Part shown: one piece after another, positions 8,578 to 17,533 of the stretch
Numbering within the stretch: position 1 is the first letter of the stretch
How the letters are laid out: every line of letters begins with the position of its first letter
Source of the DNA: Croceivirga sp.
Lineage (GTDB): Bacteria; Bacteroidota; Bacteroidia; Flavobacteriales; Flavobacteriaceae
Reading direction: 5' to 3'
Assembly (NCBI GenBank): GCA_028281025.1
Contig: JANQKR010000038.1
Span: forward strand, 1 to 64,000
DNA: 64,000 nucleotides
Notes under the pieces: generated by a model
Database searches by the model: none
The model's input: only the letters and a program-made list of their open reading frames with translations
Told to the model about the DNA's origin: nothing
Position numbers and translations under genes: made by a program

Positions 8578-9673
8578 TTACGCTTCCCTTTGCCCCATCA
8601 TCATCAAGTAAGCCTTTAAAAAAGAGCCTATTTCCCCATTCATAACGGCATCGACATTGCCCGTTTCTTCGTTTGAGCGTACGTCTTTCACCAATTTATA
8701 GGGATGCATCACATAGTTACGGATTTGTGAACCCCACTCAATCTTCATCTTGGATGCCTCAATTTCATCCCTGGCCTCTTGACGTTTTCTCAGTTCAATT
8801 TCATACAATTGGGATTTGAGCATACGCATGGCCGTAGCCCTATTATCATGTTGGGAACGGGAATCCGAACAGGAAATTTGGATTCCAGTGGGTTTGTGCA
8901 CCAATTGTACCTTGGTTTCCACTTTATTGACATTTTGCCCACCCGCACCGCTACTTCGTGCCGTGGTAATTTCGATATCCGAAGGGTTAACGTCGATTTC
9001 TATGGAATCGTCCACCAAAGGGTAAACATAGACCGAAGCAAAACTGGTATGTCGTTTGGCGTTACTATCAAATGGTGAGATACGGACCAATCGGTGTACG
9101 CCATTCTCGCCTTTTAACCAACCAAAGGCAAACTCCCCCTCAATTTCCAGGGTCACTGTTTTAATTCCGGCAACATCGCCTTCCTGATAGTTGAGTTCCT
9201 TAACCTTGTATCCATTTTTTTCGGCCCACATCATATACATGCGCATGAGCATGGAAGCCCAATCACAACTTTCCGTTCCACCGGCTCCAGCCGTTATTTG
9301 TAGTACTGCGGTGAGTTCGTCACCCTCTTCGGAAAGCATATTTTTGAACTCGAGGTTCTCAATGATTTCTTTGGTGGCATTGTATTTTTCCTGCACTTCC
9401 CCTTCGTCAACCTCGCCCAATTCATAAAACTCCATGAGCACTTCCAGATCACCGACCATGGTTTTGGCATTTTCAAAATCAGTGACCCATCTCTTTTTGG
9501 ATTTTAAGGCCTGCATCTGCTTTTGGGCCTCCTGTGGATTGTCCCAAAACCCTGGCACCAAGGTTTTCTCCTCCTCATTCTCTATTTCAATTCGTTTGGC
9601 ATCAATGTCAAAGATACCTCCTTAACGCACCCAGGCGTTCAATAAGATCCTTTTGCTGATCTGTGGTTACCAT
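8578..9673 (-). CDS. prfB: Peptide chain release factor 2, with programmed +1 frameshift
   Basis: RF2 recognises UGA and UAA stop codons. The coding region is split between two frames: 21 codons from the ATG at 9673 to CTT at 9613-9611, then an in-frame TGA (9610-9608), then 343 codons in the +1 frame from GAC at 9609 to the stop at 8578. The product is 364 residues, normal for RF2. The slip site reads AGG AGG TAT CTT TGA C, the classical prfB recoding site with an internal Shine-Dalgarno-like AGGAGG. RF2 marks include the SPF anticodon-like tripeptide ([13 protein letters not shown]) and the GGQ peptidyl-hydrolysis motif ([11 protein letters not shown]). Low RF2 favours frameshifting over termination, giving autoregulation. 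Confidence 0.97.
9606..9625 (-). promoter_or_regulatory. prfB programmed +1 frameshift site
   Basis: On the minus strand the order is AGGAGG, TAT, CTT, TGA, C. The SD-like hexamer sits 3 nt before CTT, the spacing known to promote slippage of the Leu tRNA from CUU to UUU so that translation resumes at GAC. Confidence 0.95.
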
Positions 9674-9689
9674 TTAAAAATGTTTGGGG

Positions 9690-9719
9690 CAAAAATAGAA
9701 ATTCACTATTGCTGGGCAA
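9690..9719 (-). promoter_or_regulatory. prfB promoter
   Basis: On the minus strand TTG (9719-9717) is followed, after 19 bp, by TATTTTTG (9697-9690), a full Bacteroidota promoter match. The prfB ATG at 9673 is 16 bp downstream. Confidence 0.75.
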
Positions 9720-9739
9720 TCAAATTTCAATAAATTTAA

Positions 9740-9952
9740 GAGCCTGTTTAGGATTGTATAATTGAATTTTTGTAAAGACTATTTTTGGCGCAGAATGAGG
9801 AAAAATTGAAGATGATAGCTGTGCTACCTGATGAAATTTTAACAGGGCCGAGGGAAAAGGCCAACGATTTGGCCTTTTTAAGAGGAGCCAGATGGTACGC
9901 TGGCAGCAAAAAGGGACATGAAAAAACAATTTATGGAATCTTAAACAGGCTC
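9740..9952. mobile_element. MITE-like element with 16-bp terminal inverted repeats
   Basis: The left end GAGCCTGTTTAGGATT (9740-9755) and right end AATCTTAAACAGGCTC (9937-9952) are inverted repeats with one mismatch. They are flanked on both sides by TAA (9737-9739 and 9953-9955), consistent with a 3-bp target-site duplication of the TNA type. The element is about 213 bp and too short for a transposase. A plus-strand frame from ATG at about 9811 runs some 47 codons to a stop lying in the right terminus; I do not recognise it. GAGCCTGTTT-like ends with TNA duplications fit IS5-family relatives, which is inference. It lies between the prfB promoter and the metalloprotease start codon, 28 bp from the latter. 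Confidence 0.75.
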
Positions 9953-9980
9953 TAAATGTCTAACAACTTTATATTCCTGC

Positions 9981-12410
9981 ATGAGACCGAGCTGTATTTT
10001 TTTTCTTTTACTAAGTTTTTATTCACTACGTTCCCAAACCTTTGAAAAGGCCAGGGAATTTCAAAAATTCAATGGATATTTCAATTTTTATTACGATGAC
10101 GGTTCCGACAGGATTTATCTCCAGGTAGATAAATTGGAACAGGAATTCCTCTATGTGTATTCGTTGAGCAGTGGTATTGGAAGCAACGATATAGGACTGG
10201 ATAGGGGACAGCTGGGAAATGAACAGGTTGTCTTTTTTAAAAAAGTGGGACAAAAGCTATTGCTCGTTCAACCCAATCTTACCTTCAGGGCTTTAACGGA
10301 TAATGAACTGGAGCGCAAATCCGTGGAGCAGGCTTTTGCCAAATCGGTACTGCATGGTTTTAAAATTGAAGAAGAATCCAAAGGAAGTTATCTTATTGAT
10401 ATCACCGATTTTTTAATGCGCGATGCCCACGGGGTATCGGATAGGTTAAAAAGGACCAAGCAAGGTTCCTATACATTGGACAAGGATAAAAGTGTATTGT
10501 CCTTTGAACGTACTAAAGCCTTCCCGAAAAACGTGGAGTTCGACATGTTACTCACATTTTCCGGCACCCCCGAGGGGGCATGGATCCGCTCGGTTGCCCC
10601 CAATCCCAAATTGGTCACCGTGGCCCAGCACCATTCCTTGATCGAACTCCCTGAAGAAGGATTTAAAAAAAGGGATTTTGATCCAAGGTGTGGCACATAC
10701 CCTTTCAGTTACTACGACTATGCAACTCCGGTACAAGAACCTATTCTTAAAAGGTACATTCCAAGACATCGATTGGAGAAGAAAAACCCAACCGCTGAAG
10801 TAAGTGAAGCCGTGGAACCCATTATTTATTATTTGGATAATGGTACCCCGGAACCGGTGCGTTCGGCGCTTTTGGAAGGTGGGCGTTGGTGGAACCAAGC
10901 CTTTGAGGCCATTGGTTATAAAGATGCTTTTCAAGTTAAAATACTGCCAAACGAGGCCGACCCTATGGATGTAAGGTATAATGTAATTCAGTGGGTGCAC
11001 CGCTCTACCAGGGGATGGAGTTATGGGGCCAGTGTCCGGGATCCCAGAACGGGTGAAATTATAAAAGGGCATGTGAGTTTGGGAAGTTTACGGATACGGC
11101 AAGACTTTTTAATTGCCCAAGCATTGATGGACAAACCTTTTGCTGAACGCGATGATAACTACGAGCCTATGCTACAGTTGGCCTTGGCGAGGATTCGCCA
11201 ACTATCTGCACACGAAATTGGGCATACACTCGGTTTTGCCCATAATTTTGCGGCCAGCACCAATAACAGGGCATCCGTTATGGACTATCCACACCCGTAT
11301 TTCCAGTTGGATGGAAATACCGTGGACTTTTCCAATGCTTACGATACGGGAATCGGAGAATGGGACAAAGTTACCGTAGCCTATGCCTATTCGGATTTTC
11401 CGAAGGGGACCGATGAGAAAAAAGCCTTGAATGCGATTTTGGAACAGGCACAAAAAGACGGGTTGCGCTATTTGTCCGATCAAGATGCGCGCCCTTTGGG
11501 AAGCGCGCATACCCTTGCCCATCTTTGGGACAATGGACCAAGTGCAAGTCAGGAATTGGAACGGGTGCTGGAAATAAGAAAACGGGCAATTGCAAACTTT
11601 TCCGCGGATAACATAAAATCTGGGGAACCGTATGCTGTTTTGGAGGACGTTTTTGTCCCCTTATACTTTTTTCACCGCTATCAACTTGAAGCCGCGGCCA
11701 AAGTAATTGGGGGATTGGACTATAATTACAAGGTTAAGGACGATGGTCAAAACAGTGTGGTAACCGCAAACAAGGTGTCCCAGGAAAATGCATTGGAAGC
11801 CATGCTGAAATCCTTGGAACCGGACGTTTTGGCGATACCAACGGAAAAATTGAAATTGTTTCCGCCGCGAAGTATTGGATATCCAAGAACCAGGGAGTCT
11901 TTTAAGGGCAAGACGGGCGTAGCCTTTGATCCCTATGGTGCAGCCGAAACTGCGGCCTCCGGAACATTGGGGCTGTTATTGCATCATGAACGTGCCAATA
12001 GATTGGTTCAACAAAAGGCCATGGACGAAGACCAACTTGGATTTGAAAATATGGTTGCCTTACTTTTGGAGGAAACCATTAAGGGCAAAAAAAACAAAGG
12101 ATATAGGGGAGAAATACAAAAATTGGTGAACTGGCAGGTTTTGCAGCATCTTATGCAGGTGGCCAGTCATAAAGAGAGTTATCCCCAGGTAACTGAAACA
12201 ATCCTGTTTGAGATGATGCGCCTGAAGACGTATTTGGGGGAAGGACCCAGGGCAACCGACCCATTTGCTATCTTAATGAAAAAGGAAGTGGAAAAATTCA
12301 TTGGGAATCCCAGAGGGTATGAGGCGAAAACCAAGGCGCCAAAGATTCCTGATGGCTCCCCTATTGGAATGGATTGTTTTGAAAACCATTGGTCCACTTC
12401 CATGGACTAG
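9981..12410 (+). CDS. Secreted zinc-dependent metalloprotease (DUF5117/DUF4953-type)
   Basis: An 809-residue exported protein with a signal peptide (MRPSCIFFLLLSFYSLRSQ). The N-terminal half resembles the DUF5117 region found in Bacteroidota metalloproteases. The metzincin-type zinc motif HEIGHTLGFAHN lies near residue 413, with two His ligands, the catalytic Glu and a third His. It is followed by a helical C-terminal region. The probable role is periplasmic or surface peptide hydrolysis; the substrate is unknown. The MITE-like element ends 28 bp before the start codon, so transcription may depend on sequence in that element. The next gene (threonine aldolase) follows after 45 bp on the same strand. 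Confidence 0.85.
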   Translation: MRPSCIFFLLLSFYSLRSQTFEKAREFQKFNGYFNFYYDDGSDRIYLQVDKLEQEFLYVYSLSSGIGSNDIGLDRGQLGNEQVVFFKKVGQKLLLVQPNLTFRALTDNELERKSVEQAFAKSVLHGFKIEEESKGSYLIDITDFLMRDAHGVSDRLKRTKQGSYTLDKDKSVLSFERTKAFPKNVEFDMLLTFSGTPEGAWIRSVAPNPKLVTVAQHHSLIELPEEGFKKRDFDPRCGTYPFSYYDYATPVQEPILKRYIPRHRLEKKNPTAEVSEAVEPIIYYLDNGTPEPVRSALLEGGRWWNQAFEAIGYKDAFQVKILPNEADPMDVRYNVIQWVHRSTRGWSYGASVRDPRTGEIIKGHVSLGSLRIRQDFLIAQALMDKPFAERDDNYEPMLQLALARIRQLSAHEIGHTLGFAHNFAASTNNRASVMDYPHPYFQLDGNTVDFSNAYDTGIGEWDKVTVAYAYSDFPKGTDEKKALNAILEQAQKDGLRYLSDQDARPLGSAHTLAHLWDNGPSASQELERVLEIRKRAIANFSADNIKSGEPYAVLEDVFVPLYFFHRYQLEAAAKVIGGLDYNYKVKDDGQNSVVTANKVSQENALEAMLKSLEPDVLAIPTEKLKLFPPRSIGYPRTRESFKGKTGVAFDPYGAAETAASGTLGLLLHHERANRLVQQKAMDEDQLGFENMVALLLEETIKGKKNKGYRGEIQKLVNWQVLQHLMQVASHKESYPQVTETILFEMMRLKTYLGEGPRATDPFAILMKKEVEKFIGNPRGYEAKTKAPKIPDGSPIGMDCFENHWSTSMD

Positions 12411-12455
12411 TGTGATACCTAAACTTAATTGCCAAATAGTAGTTCTTTTACCTGC

Positions 12456-13481
12456 ATGGAAATAAATTTAATAAGCGATACCGTCACCAAACCAACTCCT
12501 GGGATGCTAAAGGCTATGCTTGAGGCCGAAGTAGGGGATGATGTATTTAAAAATGACCCAACCGTTAATGCGTTGGAACAGAAAGTAGCGAACATGTTTG
12601 GCATGGAAGCCGCGCTCTTTTTCCCAAGTGGCAGTATGACCAATCAAACGGCGATTAAACTCCATACCAATCCCGGAGAACAATTGATATGTGACAAATA
12701 TGCCCATGTCTATAACTACGAAGGTGGTGGGGCAAGTTTCAATAGCGGGGTATCCTGTAAGTTGGTGGATGGCCATAGGGGCATGATGACCGCTGAGCAA
12801 GTGGAGGCGGCCATTAACCCACCTGATTTTTACCATAGCCCCTTGACCAGTTTGGTATGCATCGAAAACACGACCAACAAGGGTGGGGGAGCATGCTGGG
12901 ACTTTGAGGAACTGAAACGAATACAAAAGGTCTGTGAGGAACACAATTTGGCGTATCATTTGGATGGGGCCCGACTTTGGAATGCTTTAGTGGCCAAGGG
13001 GGAGTCCGCCAAACAATATGGGGAATTGTTCGATTCCATAAGCGTTTGTCTAAGCAAAGGTTTGGGATGTCCGGTAGGGTCGGTTTTGATAGGAAGCGAA
13101 AAGTTGATTTACGATGCCATTCGGGTTCGAAAGATTTTAGGCGGGGGAATGCGTCAGGCGGGATATTTGGCGGCATGCGGTATCCATGCATTGGACAACC
13201 ACGTACGGCGTCTTGAGGAAGACCATGGACGGGCCCGGGAAATTGGGGCTATTTTAAAAGAATTGGACTTCATTAAGAACGTGGAGCCCATTGAAACCAA
13301 TATCATCATTTTTGAGTTGGACCAATCCGTACTGTCCGAAGAAATCTTTTTAAAAAAACTCTCTGAAAATAAGATTTCCATTATTGGTATGGGACAAGGA
13401 AAGCTCCGAATGGTCACCCATTTGGACTATACGGACGAAAAGCATGCACATTTTTTGGAGGTACTGGCCCATTTAAATTAA
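12456..13481 (+). CDS. ltaE: Low-specificity L-threonine aldolase
   Basis: A PLP fold-type I enzyme that cleaves L-threonine or L-allo-threonine to glycine and acetaldehyde. The ATG at 12456 ([18 protein letters not shown]) gives 341 residues, normal for the family; the frame is open further upstream only through non-ATG codons. Diagnostic segments are [29 protein letters not shown], the PLP-binding Asp in [11 protein letters not shown] and the Schiff-base Lys in [16 protein letters not shown]. The stop codon overlaps that of the convergent DUF1508 gene by 4 bp. Confidence 0.93.
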   Translation: MEINLISDTVTKPTPGMLKAMLEAEVGDDVFKNDPTVNALEQKVANMFGMEAALFFPSGSMTNQTAIKLHTNPGEQLICDKYAHVYNYEGGGASFNSGVSCKLVDGHRGMMTAEQVEAAINPPDFYHSPLTSLVCIENTTNKGGGACWDFEELKRIQKVCEEHNLAYHLDGARLWNALVAKGESAKQYGELFDSISVCLSKGLGCPVGSVLIGSEKLIYDAIRVRKILGGGMRQAGYLAACGIHALDNHVRRLEEDHGRAREIGAILKELDFIKNVEPIETNIIIFELDQSVLSEEIFLKKLSENKISIIGMGQGKLRMVTHLDYTDEKHAHFLEVLAHLN

Positions 13482-13777
13482 ACGCTGGCTTTGGAAAGGC
13501 TTTTCAATAAATTCTTAATGCCATTTTCCATTCCCGCTTCTGATGAATAGGTGTTGCTTTGTCCTACATTTTCCCCATTGGCGGTCTTTAACGTAATAAC
13601 AAATTTACCCTGATGGTCCGTCTTTCGTTCAAAAATGGGTTTTGCAATCACCTTGTCCAAAACGCTCTTGGCATCGGATTCGCTTTTGAAGGGTATACTG
13701 TGCAATAGCGGGCTCCCTGATTCAGAATCAATTCGAAGTTGGAATTTTCCCTCAGCAATTTTTAGAATCTCGACCAT
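13478..13777 (-). CDS. DUF1508 (YegP-like) protein
   Basis: A 99-residue cytosolic protein made of two copies of the DUF1508 unit. The first is GKFQLRIDSESGSPLLHSI with a SESDAKSVLDKVI helix. The second is GKFVITLKTANGENVGQSN with YSSEAGMENGIKNLLKS. Duplicated units of this type are typical of YegP. No biochemical function is established for the family. It is transcribed convergently with ltaE, the stop codons overlapping, and sits 29 bp downstream of the YbaB gene on the same strand, so the two may be co-transcribed. Confidence 0.85.
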   Translation of the reverse strand: MVEILKIAEGKFQLRIDSESGSPLLHSIPFKSESDAKSVLDKVIAKPIFERKTDHQGKFVITLKTANGENVGQSNTYSSEAGMENGIKNLLKSLSKASV

Positions 13778-13806
13778 TCCTAAAATTAGGAAATTCCTGC
13801 CAATAA

Positions 13807-14133
13807 CTATTTAAAAAGGGAGTCCATTCCTGGAATATTGGGCATACCTTCCTTGGCAACCGCTCCGAGTTCAGCTTCCTGAACTTTGGATGCTTTTTGG
13901 ATGGCTTTGTTCAGGGTTAAAATAAGATAATCCTCCAACTCCTCCCTATCGGTCAATAAGGACTCGTCAATGGTAATGGACTTTAACTCCCTATTGGCCG
14001 TTATGGAAACCTTTAGTTTTCCATCTGTGGAAGTTTCATCGACCAGTACCGTATCCAATCGTTTTTTGGTTTCTTCCACTTTCTTTTGGGTTTCCTTTAG
14101 TTTCCCCATCATACCCATTAAGTCGCCGAACAT
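13807..14133 (-). CDS. YbaB/EbfC family nucleoid-associated protein
   Basis: A 108-residue DNA-binding protein family member. It starts [27 protein letters not shown], an N-terminal helix typical of YbaB, followed by [24 protein letters not shown] (the beta-sheet core) and a C-terminal helix. Family members bind DNA as homodimers with a tweezer-like fold and are often near dnaX/recR; here no such neighbour is seen. A good promoter lies 20 bp upstream of its start. Confidence 0.9.
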   Translation of the reverse strand: MFGDLMGMMGKLKETQKKVEETKKRLDTVLVDETSTDGKLKVSITANRELKSITIDESLLTDREELEDYLILTLNKAIQKASKVQEAELGAVAKEGMPNIPGMDSLFK

Positions 14134-14153
14134 ATCATTCCTTTTTATGGTTT

Positions 14154-14183
14154 CAAAAGTAAATTGATTAACATAGTATTCAA
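14154..14183 (-). promoter_or_regulatory. YbaB gene promoter
   Basis: Minus-strand TTG (14183-14181), 19 bp spacer, TACTTTTG (14161-14154). A full match to the Bacteroidota promoter pattern, 20 bp upstream of the ATG. Confidence 0.7.
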
Positions 14184-14254
14184 AATAAATATATCGACCT
14201 CTTTGTCCTGTGTCTTATTTTTGCAGCTTTCCATAATTACACTTTAGAGACACT

Positions 14255-16309
14255 ATGAACCCAAAGCCTCCTGTCGCAAAAAAAATACCGAAAGCACTTG
14301 AAAAACACGGTGATGTTCGCATAGACCCTTATTACTGGCTGAATGAGCGGGAGAATCCAGATGTCATCGCCTACCTGGAGGCCGAAAACAGCTATTACAG
14401 GGAGATGACCGCCCATACGAAAGAATTTCAGGGAACACTTTTTCAGGAGATGAAGTCAAGGATCAAGGAGGACGACACCTCGGTCCCCTACAAATTAAAT
14501 GGATATTATTACCTCACCCGATATGAGGAAGGGAAGGAATACCCCATCCATGCCCGCAAAGAAGGAAATCTGGAAGCCCAGGAAGAGATTCTTTTTAACT
14601 GCAATGAAATGGCGGAGGGCCATGATTTTTTCAATTTAAGGGGGATTTCCGTAAGTCCGGACAATACCTTGGCCGCTTTTGGGGTGGATACCGTTTCCAG
14701 AAGACAGTATACCATTCAGATCAAAAATTTAAAGACGGGGGGGATTTACCCGGATAAAATCGAAAATACCACCGGAACCGCGGCTTGGTCCTCAGATAAC
14801 AAAACCTTGTTTTACACCAAAAAGGATCCGGTAACCTTACGTTCGGACAGGATTTTTAAGCATAGATTGGGTACTCCGGTAGCGCAGGATGAAGAGGTAT
14901 TCCATGAGAAGGATGAGACGTTCAACACTTTTGTGTACAAAACAAAATCAAGGGAATATATCGTCATAGGATCCAGTAGTACCATGACTTCTGAATATCG
15001 GATTTTAAAAGCGGATGACCCCAATGGTTCGTTTACCGTTTTCTGCCCAAGGGAACGGGGCCTGGAATATGAAATCAATCATTATGGAAGTCATTTTTAT
15101 ATCTTGACCAACAAGGACGGGGCCACAAATTTTAAACTGATGCGGTGTGGCGTAGATAGCACATCATCCGAATATTGGGAAGAGTTCATAGCACATCGCT
15201 CCGAGGTGTTGTTGGAGGATGTGGAAATGTTTCGGGACCACTATGTCATTACCGAGCGGGAAAGGGGTTTGACAAAAATGAGGATTGTTCGTTGGGACGG
15301 TACCAATTCCTATTACCTCCCTTTCACAAGTGAGACTTACGTTGCAGGCCCATTTACGAATTTGGATTTTAATACGGACAAGCTTCGTTTTTTCTATAAT
15401 GCCATGACGTCACCCTATGCCATTATTGAATACCATATGGAAACCGGGGAGCAGGAAATTTTGAAGGAACAGGAAGTGCTGGGAGGGAAGTTCAATAAAG
15501 ATAATTACCGATCCAAAAGGGTCTGGGCCAGGACACAAGATGGAAAAAAGGTTCCTATTTCGTTGGTGTATCGAAAGGATACCCCCTTGGATGGTACTAG
15601 TCCATTACTACAATATGCCTATGGTTCCTATGGTTCCACCATTGACCCCTATTTCTCTTCCGTACGTTTAAGTCTTTTGGACAGGGGTTTTATTTACGCC
15701 ATATCCCATGTACGAGGGGGGGAATACCTGGGTAGGCCTTGGTACGAAGGGGGAAGGTTATTGAACAAGAAAAATACATTTACCGATTTCATCGATTGCT
15801 CCAGGTATTTGATTGAAAATGGATATACCTCCCCTGAGCGGTTGTATGCCATGGGTGGTTCCGCCGGAGGATTGTTGATGGGAGCTGTAATAAACATGGC
15901 ACCCGAACTGTACAACGGGGTTATTGCGGCCGTTCCCTTTGTGGATGTCGTCACAACAATGCTGGACGATTCCATTCCGTTGACCACCGGGGAATACGAC
16001 GAGTGGGGAAATCCAAACAATAAGGAGTATTACAGCTATATAAAAAGTTACTCCCCTTATGATAATTTAGAGGCCAAGGCGTATCCCCATATGTATGTTT
16101 CCACCGGTTTGCATGATTCCCAGGTGCAATATTGGGAACCTGCGAAATGGGTGGCCAAATTACGGGAATTGAAGATCGATGGCAACCAGCTGTTTCTGGA
16201 CACCAATATGGAAGCAGGTCATGGAGGTGCTTCCGGTAGGTTCGAAGCCTTGAAGGAGACGGCAAAGGAATATGCCTTTATTTTAGATTTGGAAGGAAAA
16301 GTCCCATAA
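14255..16309 (+). CDS. ptrB: S9 family peptidase, oligopeptidase B-like
   Basis: A 684-residue prolyl-oligopeptidase-family serine peptidase with no signal peptide, so probably cytosolic. The N-terminal beta-propeller opens with KIPKALEKHGDVRIDPYYWLNERENPDVIAYLEAEN, split here only by reading frame context, a typical oligopeptidase B start. The catalytic Ser is in GGSAGG (Ser536), and the His is in EAGHGGASGR near the C-terminus. The SHVRGGEYLGRPWYEGG segment is also characteristic. Oligopeptidase B cleaves short peptides after basic residues. A TATTTTTG box lies at 14216-14223, without an obvious -33 TTG. Confidence 0.9.
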   Translation: MNPKPPVAKKIPKALEKHGDVRIDPYYWLNERENPDVIAYLEAENSYYREMTAHTKEFQGTLFQEMKSRIKEDDTSVPYKLNGYYYLTRYEEGKEYPIHARKEGNLEAQEEILFNCNEMAEGHDFFNLRGISVSPDNTLAAFGVDTVSRRQYTIQIKNLKTGGIYPDKIENTTGTAAWSSDNKTLFYTKKDPVTLRSDRIFKHRLGTPVAQDEEVFHEKDETFNTFVYKTKSREYIVIGSSSTMTSEYRILKADDPNGSFTVFCPRERGLEYEINHYGSHFYILTNKDGATNFKLMRCGVDSTSSEYWEEFIAHRSEVLLEDVEMFRDHYVITERERGLTKMRIVRWDGTNSYYLPFTSETYVAGPFTNLDFNTDKLRFFYNAMTSPYAIIEYHMETGEQEILKEQEVLGGKFNKDNYRSKRVWARTQDGKKVPISLVYRKDTPLDGTSPLLQYAYGSYGSTIDPYFSSVRLSLLDRGFIYAISHVRGGEYLGRPWYEGGRLLNKKNTFTDFIDCSRYLIENGYTSPERLYAMGGSAGGLLMGAVINMAPELYNGVIAAVPFVDVVTTMLDDSIPLTTGEYDEWGNPNNKEYYSYIKSYSPYDNLEAKAYPHMYVSTGLHDSQVQYWEPAKWVAKLRELKIDGNQLFLDTNMEAGHGGASGRFEALKETAKEYAFILDLEGKVP

Positions 16310-16369
16310 AATTAAAAGTAGTATTTTTGCCAGCGGAATTGTAAACACTTTCCTTGACCTAACTGAATT

Positions 16370-17410
16370 ATGGAAAATACAATCAAGGCCCACGATAGTA
16401 TCTTGGATTTGGTGGGAAACACTCCCTTAATAAAGTTGAACAAAATCACAGCGCACCTTACCGGTAACTTCTATGCAAAGGTAGAAGCGTTCAATCCGGG
16501 ACATTCCGCCAAGGATAGGATTGCCGTTCATATTATTGAGGAGGCGGAGCGAAAGGGAATACTGAAACCGGGGAGCACCATTATAGAGACCACTTCAGGA
16601 AATACCGGTTTTAGTCTTTCCATGGTGAGCATGGTAAAGGGATACGACTGCATCTTGGCCGTGAGTTCAAAGTCGTCTCCGGATAAGATAGATATGTTGC
16701 GTTCCATGGGTGCAAAAGTCTATGTGTGCCCTGCACATGTCAGTGCGGACGATCCGCGTTCCTATTATGAGGTGGCCAAGCGATTGCACCAGGAAACTCC
16801 CGGCTCCATTTATATCAATCAATACTTCAACGATTTGAATATTGAGGCCCACTACAAAACTACCGGTCCCGAAATCTGGGAGCAGACCGGAGGTCAAATC
16901 ACGCATTTGGTCGCCTGTAGTGGCACAGGTGGGACCATTTCGGGAATAGCCCGTTTTTTAAAGGAGCAGAACCCCAAAATAAAAATACTGGCTGTGGATG
17001 CCTATGGTTCCGTTCTAAAAAAATACCATGAAACAGGTGAGTTTGACCACGATGAGGTATATCCATACCGTATTGAAGGTCTTGGAAAAAATTTAATTCC
17101 GAAAGCAACGGATTTCAACAGTATCGACCGATTTCTTAAGGTGACGGATGTAGAAAGCGCACATATGGCACGCCAAATTGCGCATAAAGAGGGTTTGTTT
17201 TTGGGATATACCAGCGGCGCGGCCATGCAAGCCGTAATGCAATACCATACCGAAGGTGAGTTTAATGCCGATAGTCAGGTTGTGGTTGTTTTCCCGGATC
17301 ATGGTTCCCGATACATGAGTAAGATATACAGCGACGAGTGGATGGAAAACCAAGGTTTTTTTGAAGGTGATAAAACGCCGAAACCCAAGGAGATAGAGTA
17401 CATTAAGTAA
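16370..17410 (+). CDS. PLP-dependent cysteine-synthase-family enzyme (candidate cysteate synthase)
   Basis: A 346-residue fold-type II PLP enzyme. Visible motifs are [10 protein letters not shown] at the start, the PLP Lys in NPGHSAKDR, the substrate-carboxylate loop [11 protein letters not shown], and [14 protein letters not shown] for PLP phosphate binding. It lacks the C-terminal CBS pair of cystathionine beta-synthase, and it has a longer C-terminus than CysK. By sequence alone it could be cysteine synthase or cystathionine beta-synthase. The adjacent oxoamine-synthase-like gene suggests a third option: making L-cysteate for sulfonolipids. A TATTTTTG box lies at 16322-16329. An intrinsic terminator follows the gene. 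Confidence 0.75.
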   Translation: MENTIKAHDSILDLVGNTPLIKLNKITAHLTGNFYAKVEAFNPGHSAKDRIAVHIIEEAERKGILKPGSTIIETTSGNTGFSLSMVSMVKGYDCILAVSSKSSPDKIDMLRSMGAKVYVCPAHVSADDPRSYYEVAKRLHQETPGSIYINQYFNDLNIEAHYKTTGPEIWEQTGGQITHLVACSGTGGTISGIARFLKEQNPKIKILAVDAYGSVLKKYHETGEFDHDEVYPYRIEGLGKNLIPKATDFNSIDRFLKVTDVESAHMARQIAHKEGLFLGYTSGAAMQAVMQYHTEGEFNADSQVVVVFPDHGSRYMSKIYSDEWMENQGFFEGDKTPKPKEIEYIK

Positions 17411-17435
17411 GAAAAGTTTACGTTTAAGGATAGGG

Positions 17436-17467
17436 GGCGGCACAGTAAGGTGCCGTCTTTTTTGTTT
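17436..17467 (+). terminator. Intrinsic terminator
   Basis: Stem CGGCAC / GTGCCG (17438-17443 and 17450-17455) with loop AGTAAG, followed by a T-rich tract (CTTTTTTG). It separates the cysteine-synthase-like gene from the next gene. Confidence 0.8.
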
Positions 17468-17480
17468 TAATACGATGACG

Positions 17481-17510
17481 TTGCAAGAAAGTTTTAATTG
17501 GCTATTTTTG
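17481..17510 (+). promoter_or_regulatory. Promoter of the oxoamine-synthase-like gene
   Basis: TTG (17481-17483), 19 bp spacer, TATTTTTG (17503-17510). The start codon is 24 bp downstream, so this gene has its own promoter after the preceding terminator. Confidence 0.75.
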
Positions 17511-17533
17511 CAGTTCATTAAATTCACGGCCAA

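Noticed and set aside
9720-9929. A 69-codon minus-strand frame within the MITE-like element
   Set aside because: It crosses the element's terminal repeat into flanking DNA and has no recognisable transposase motif.
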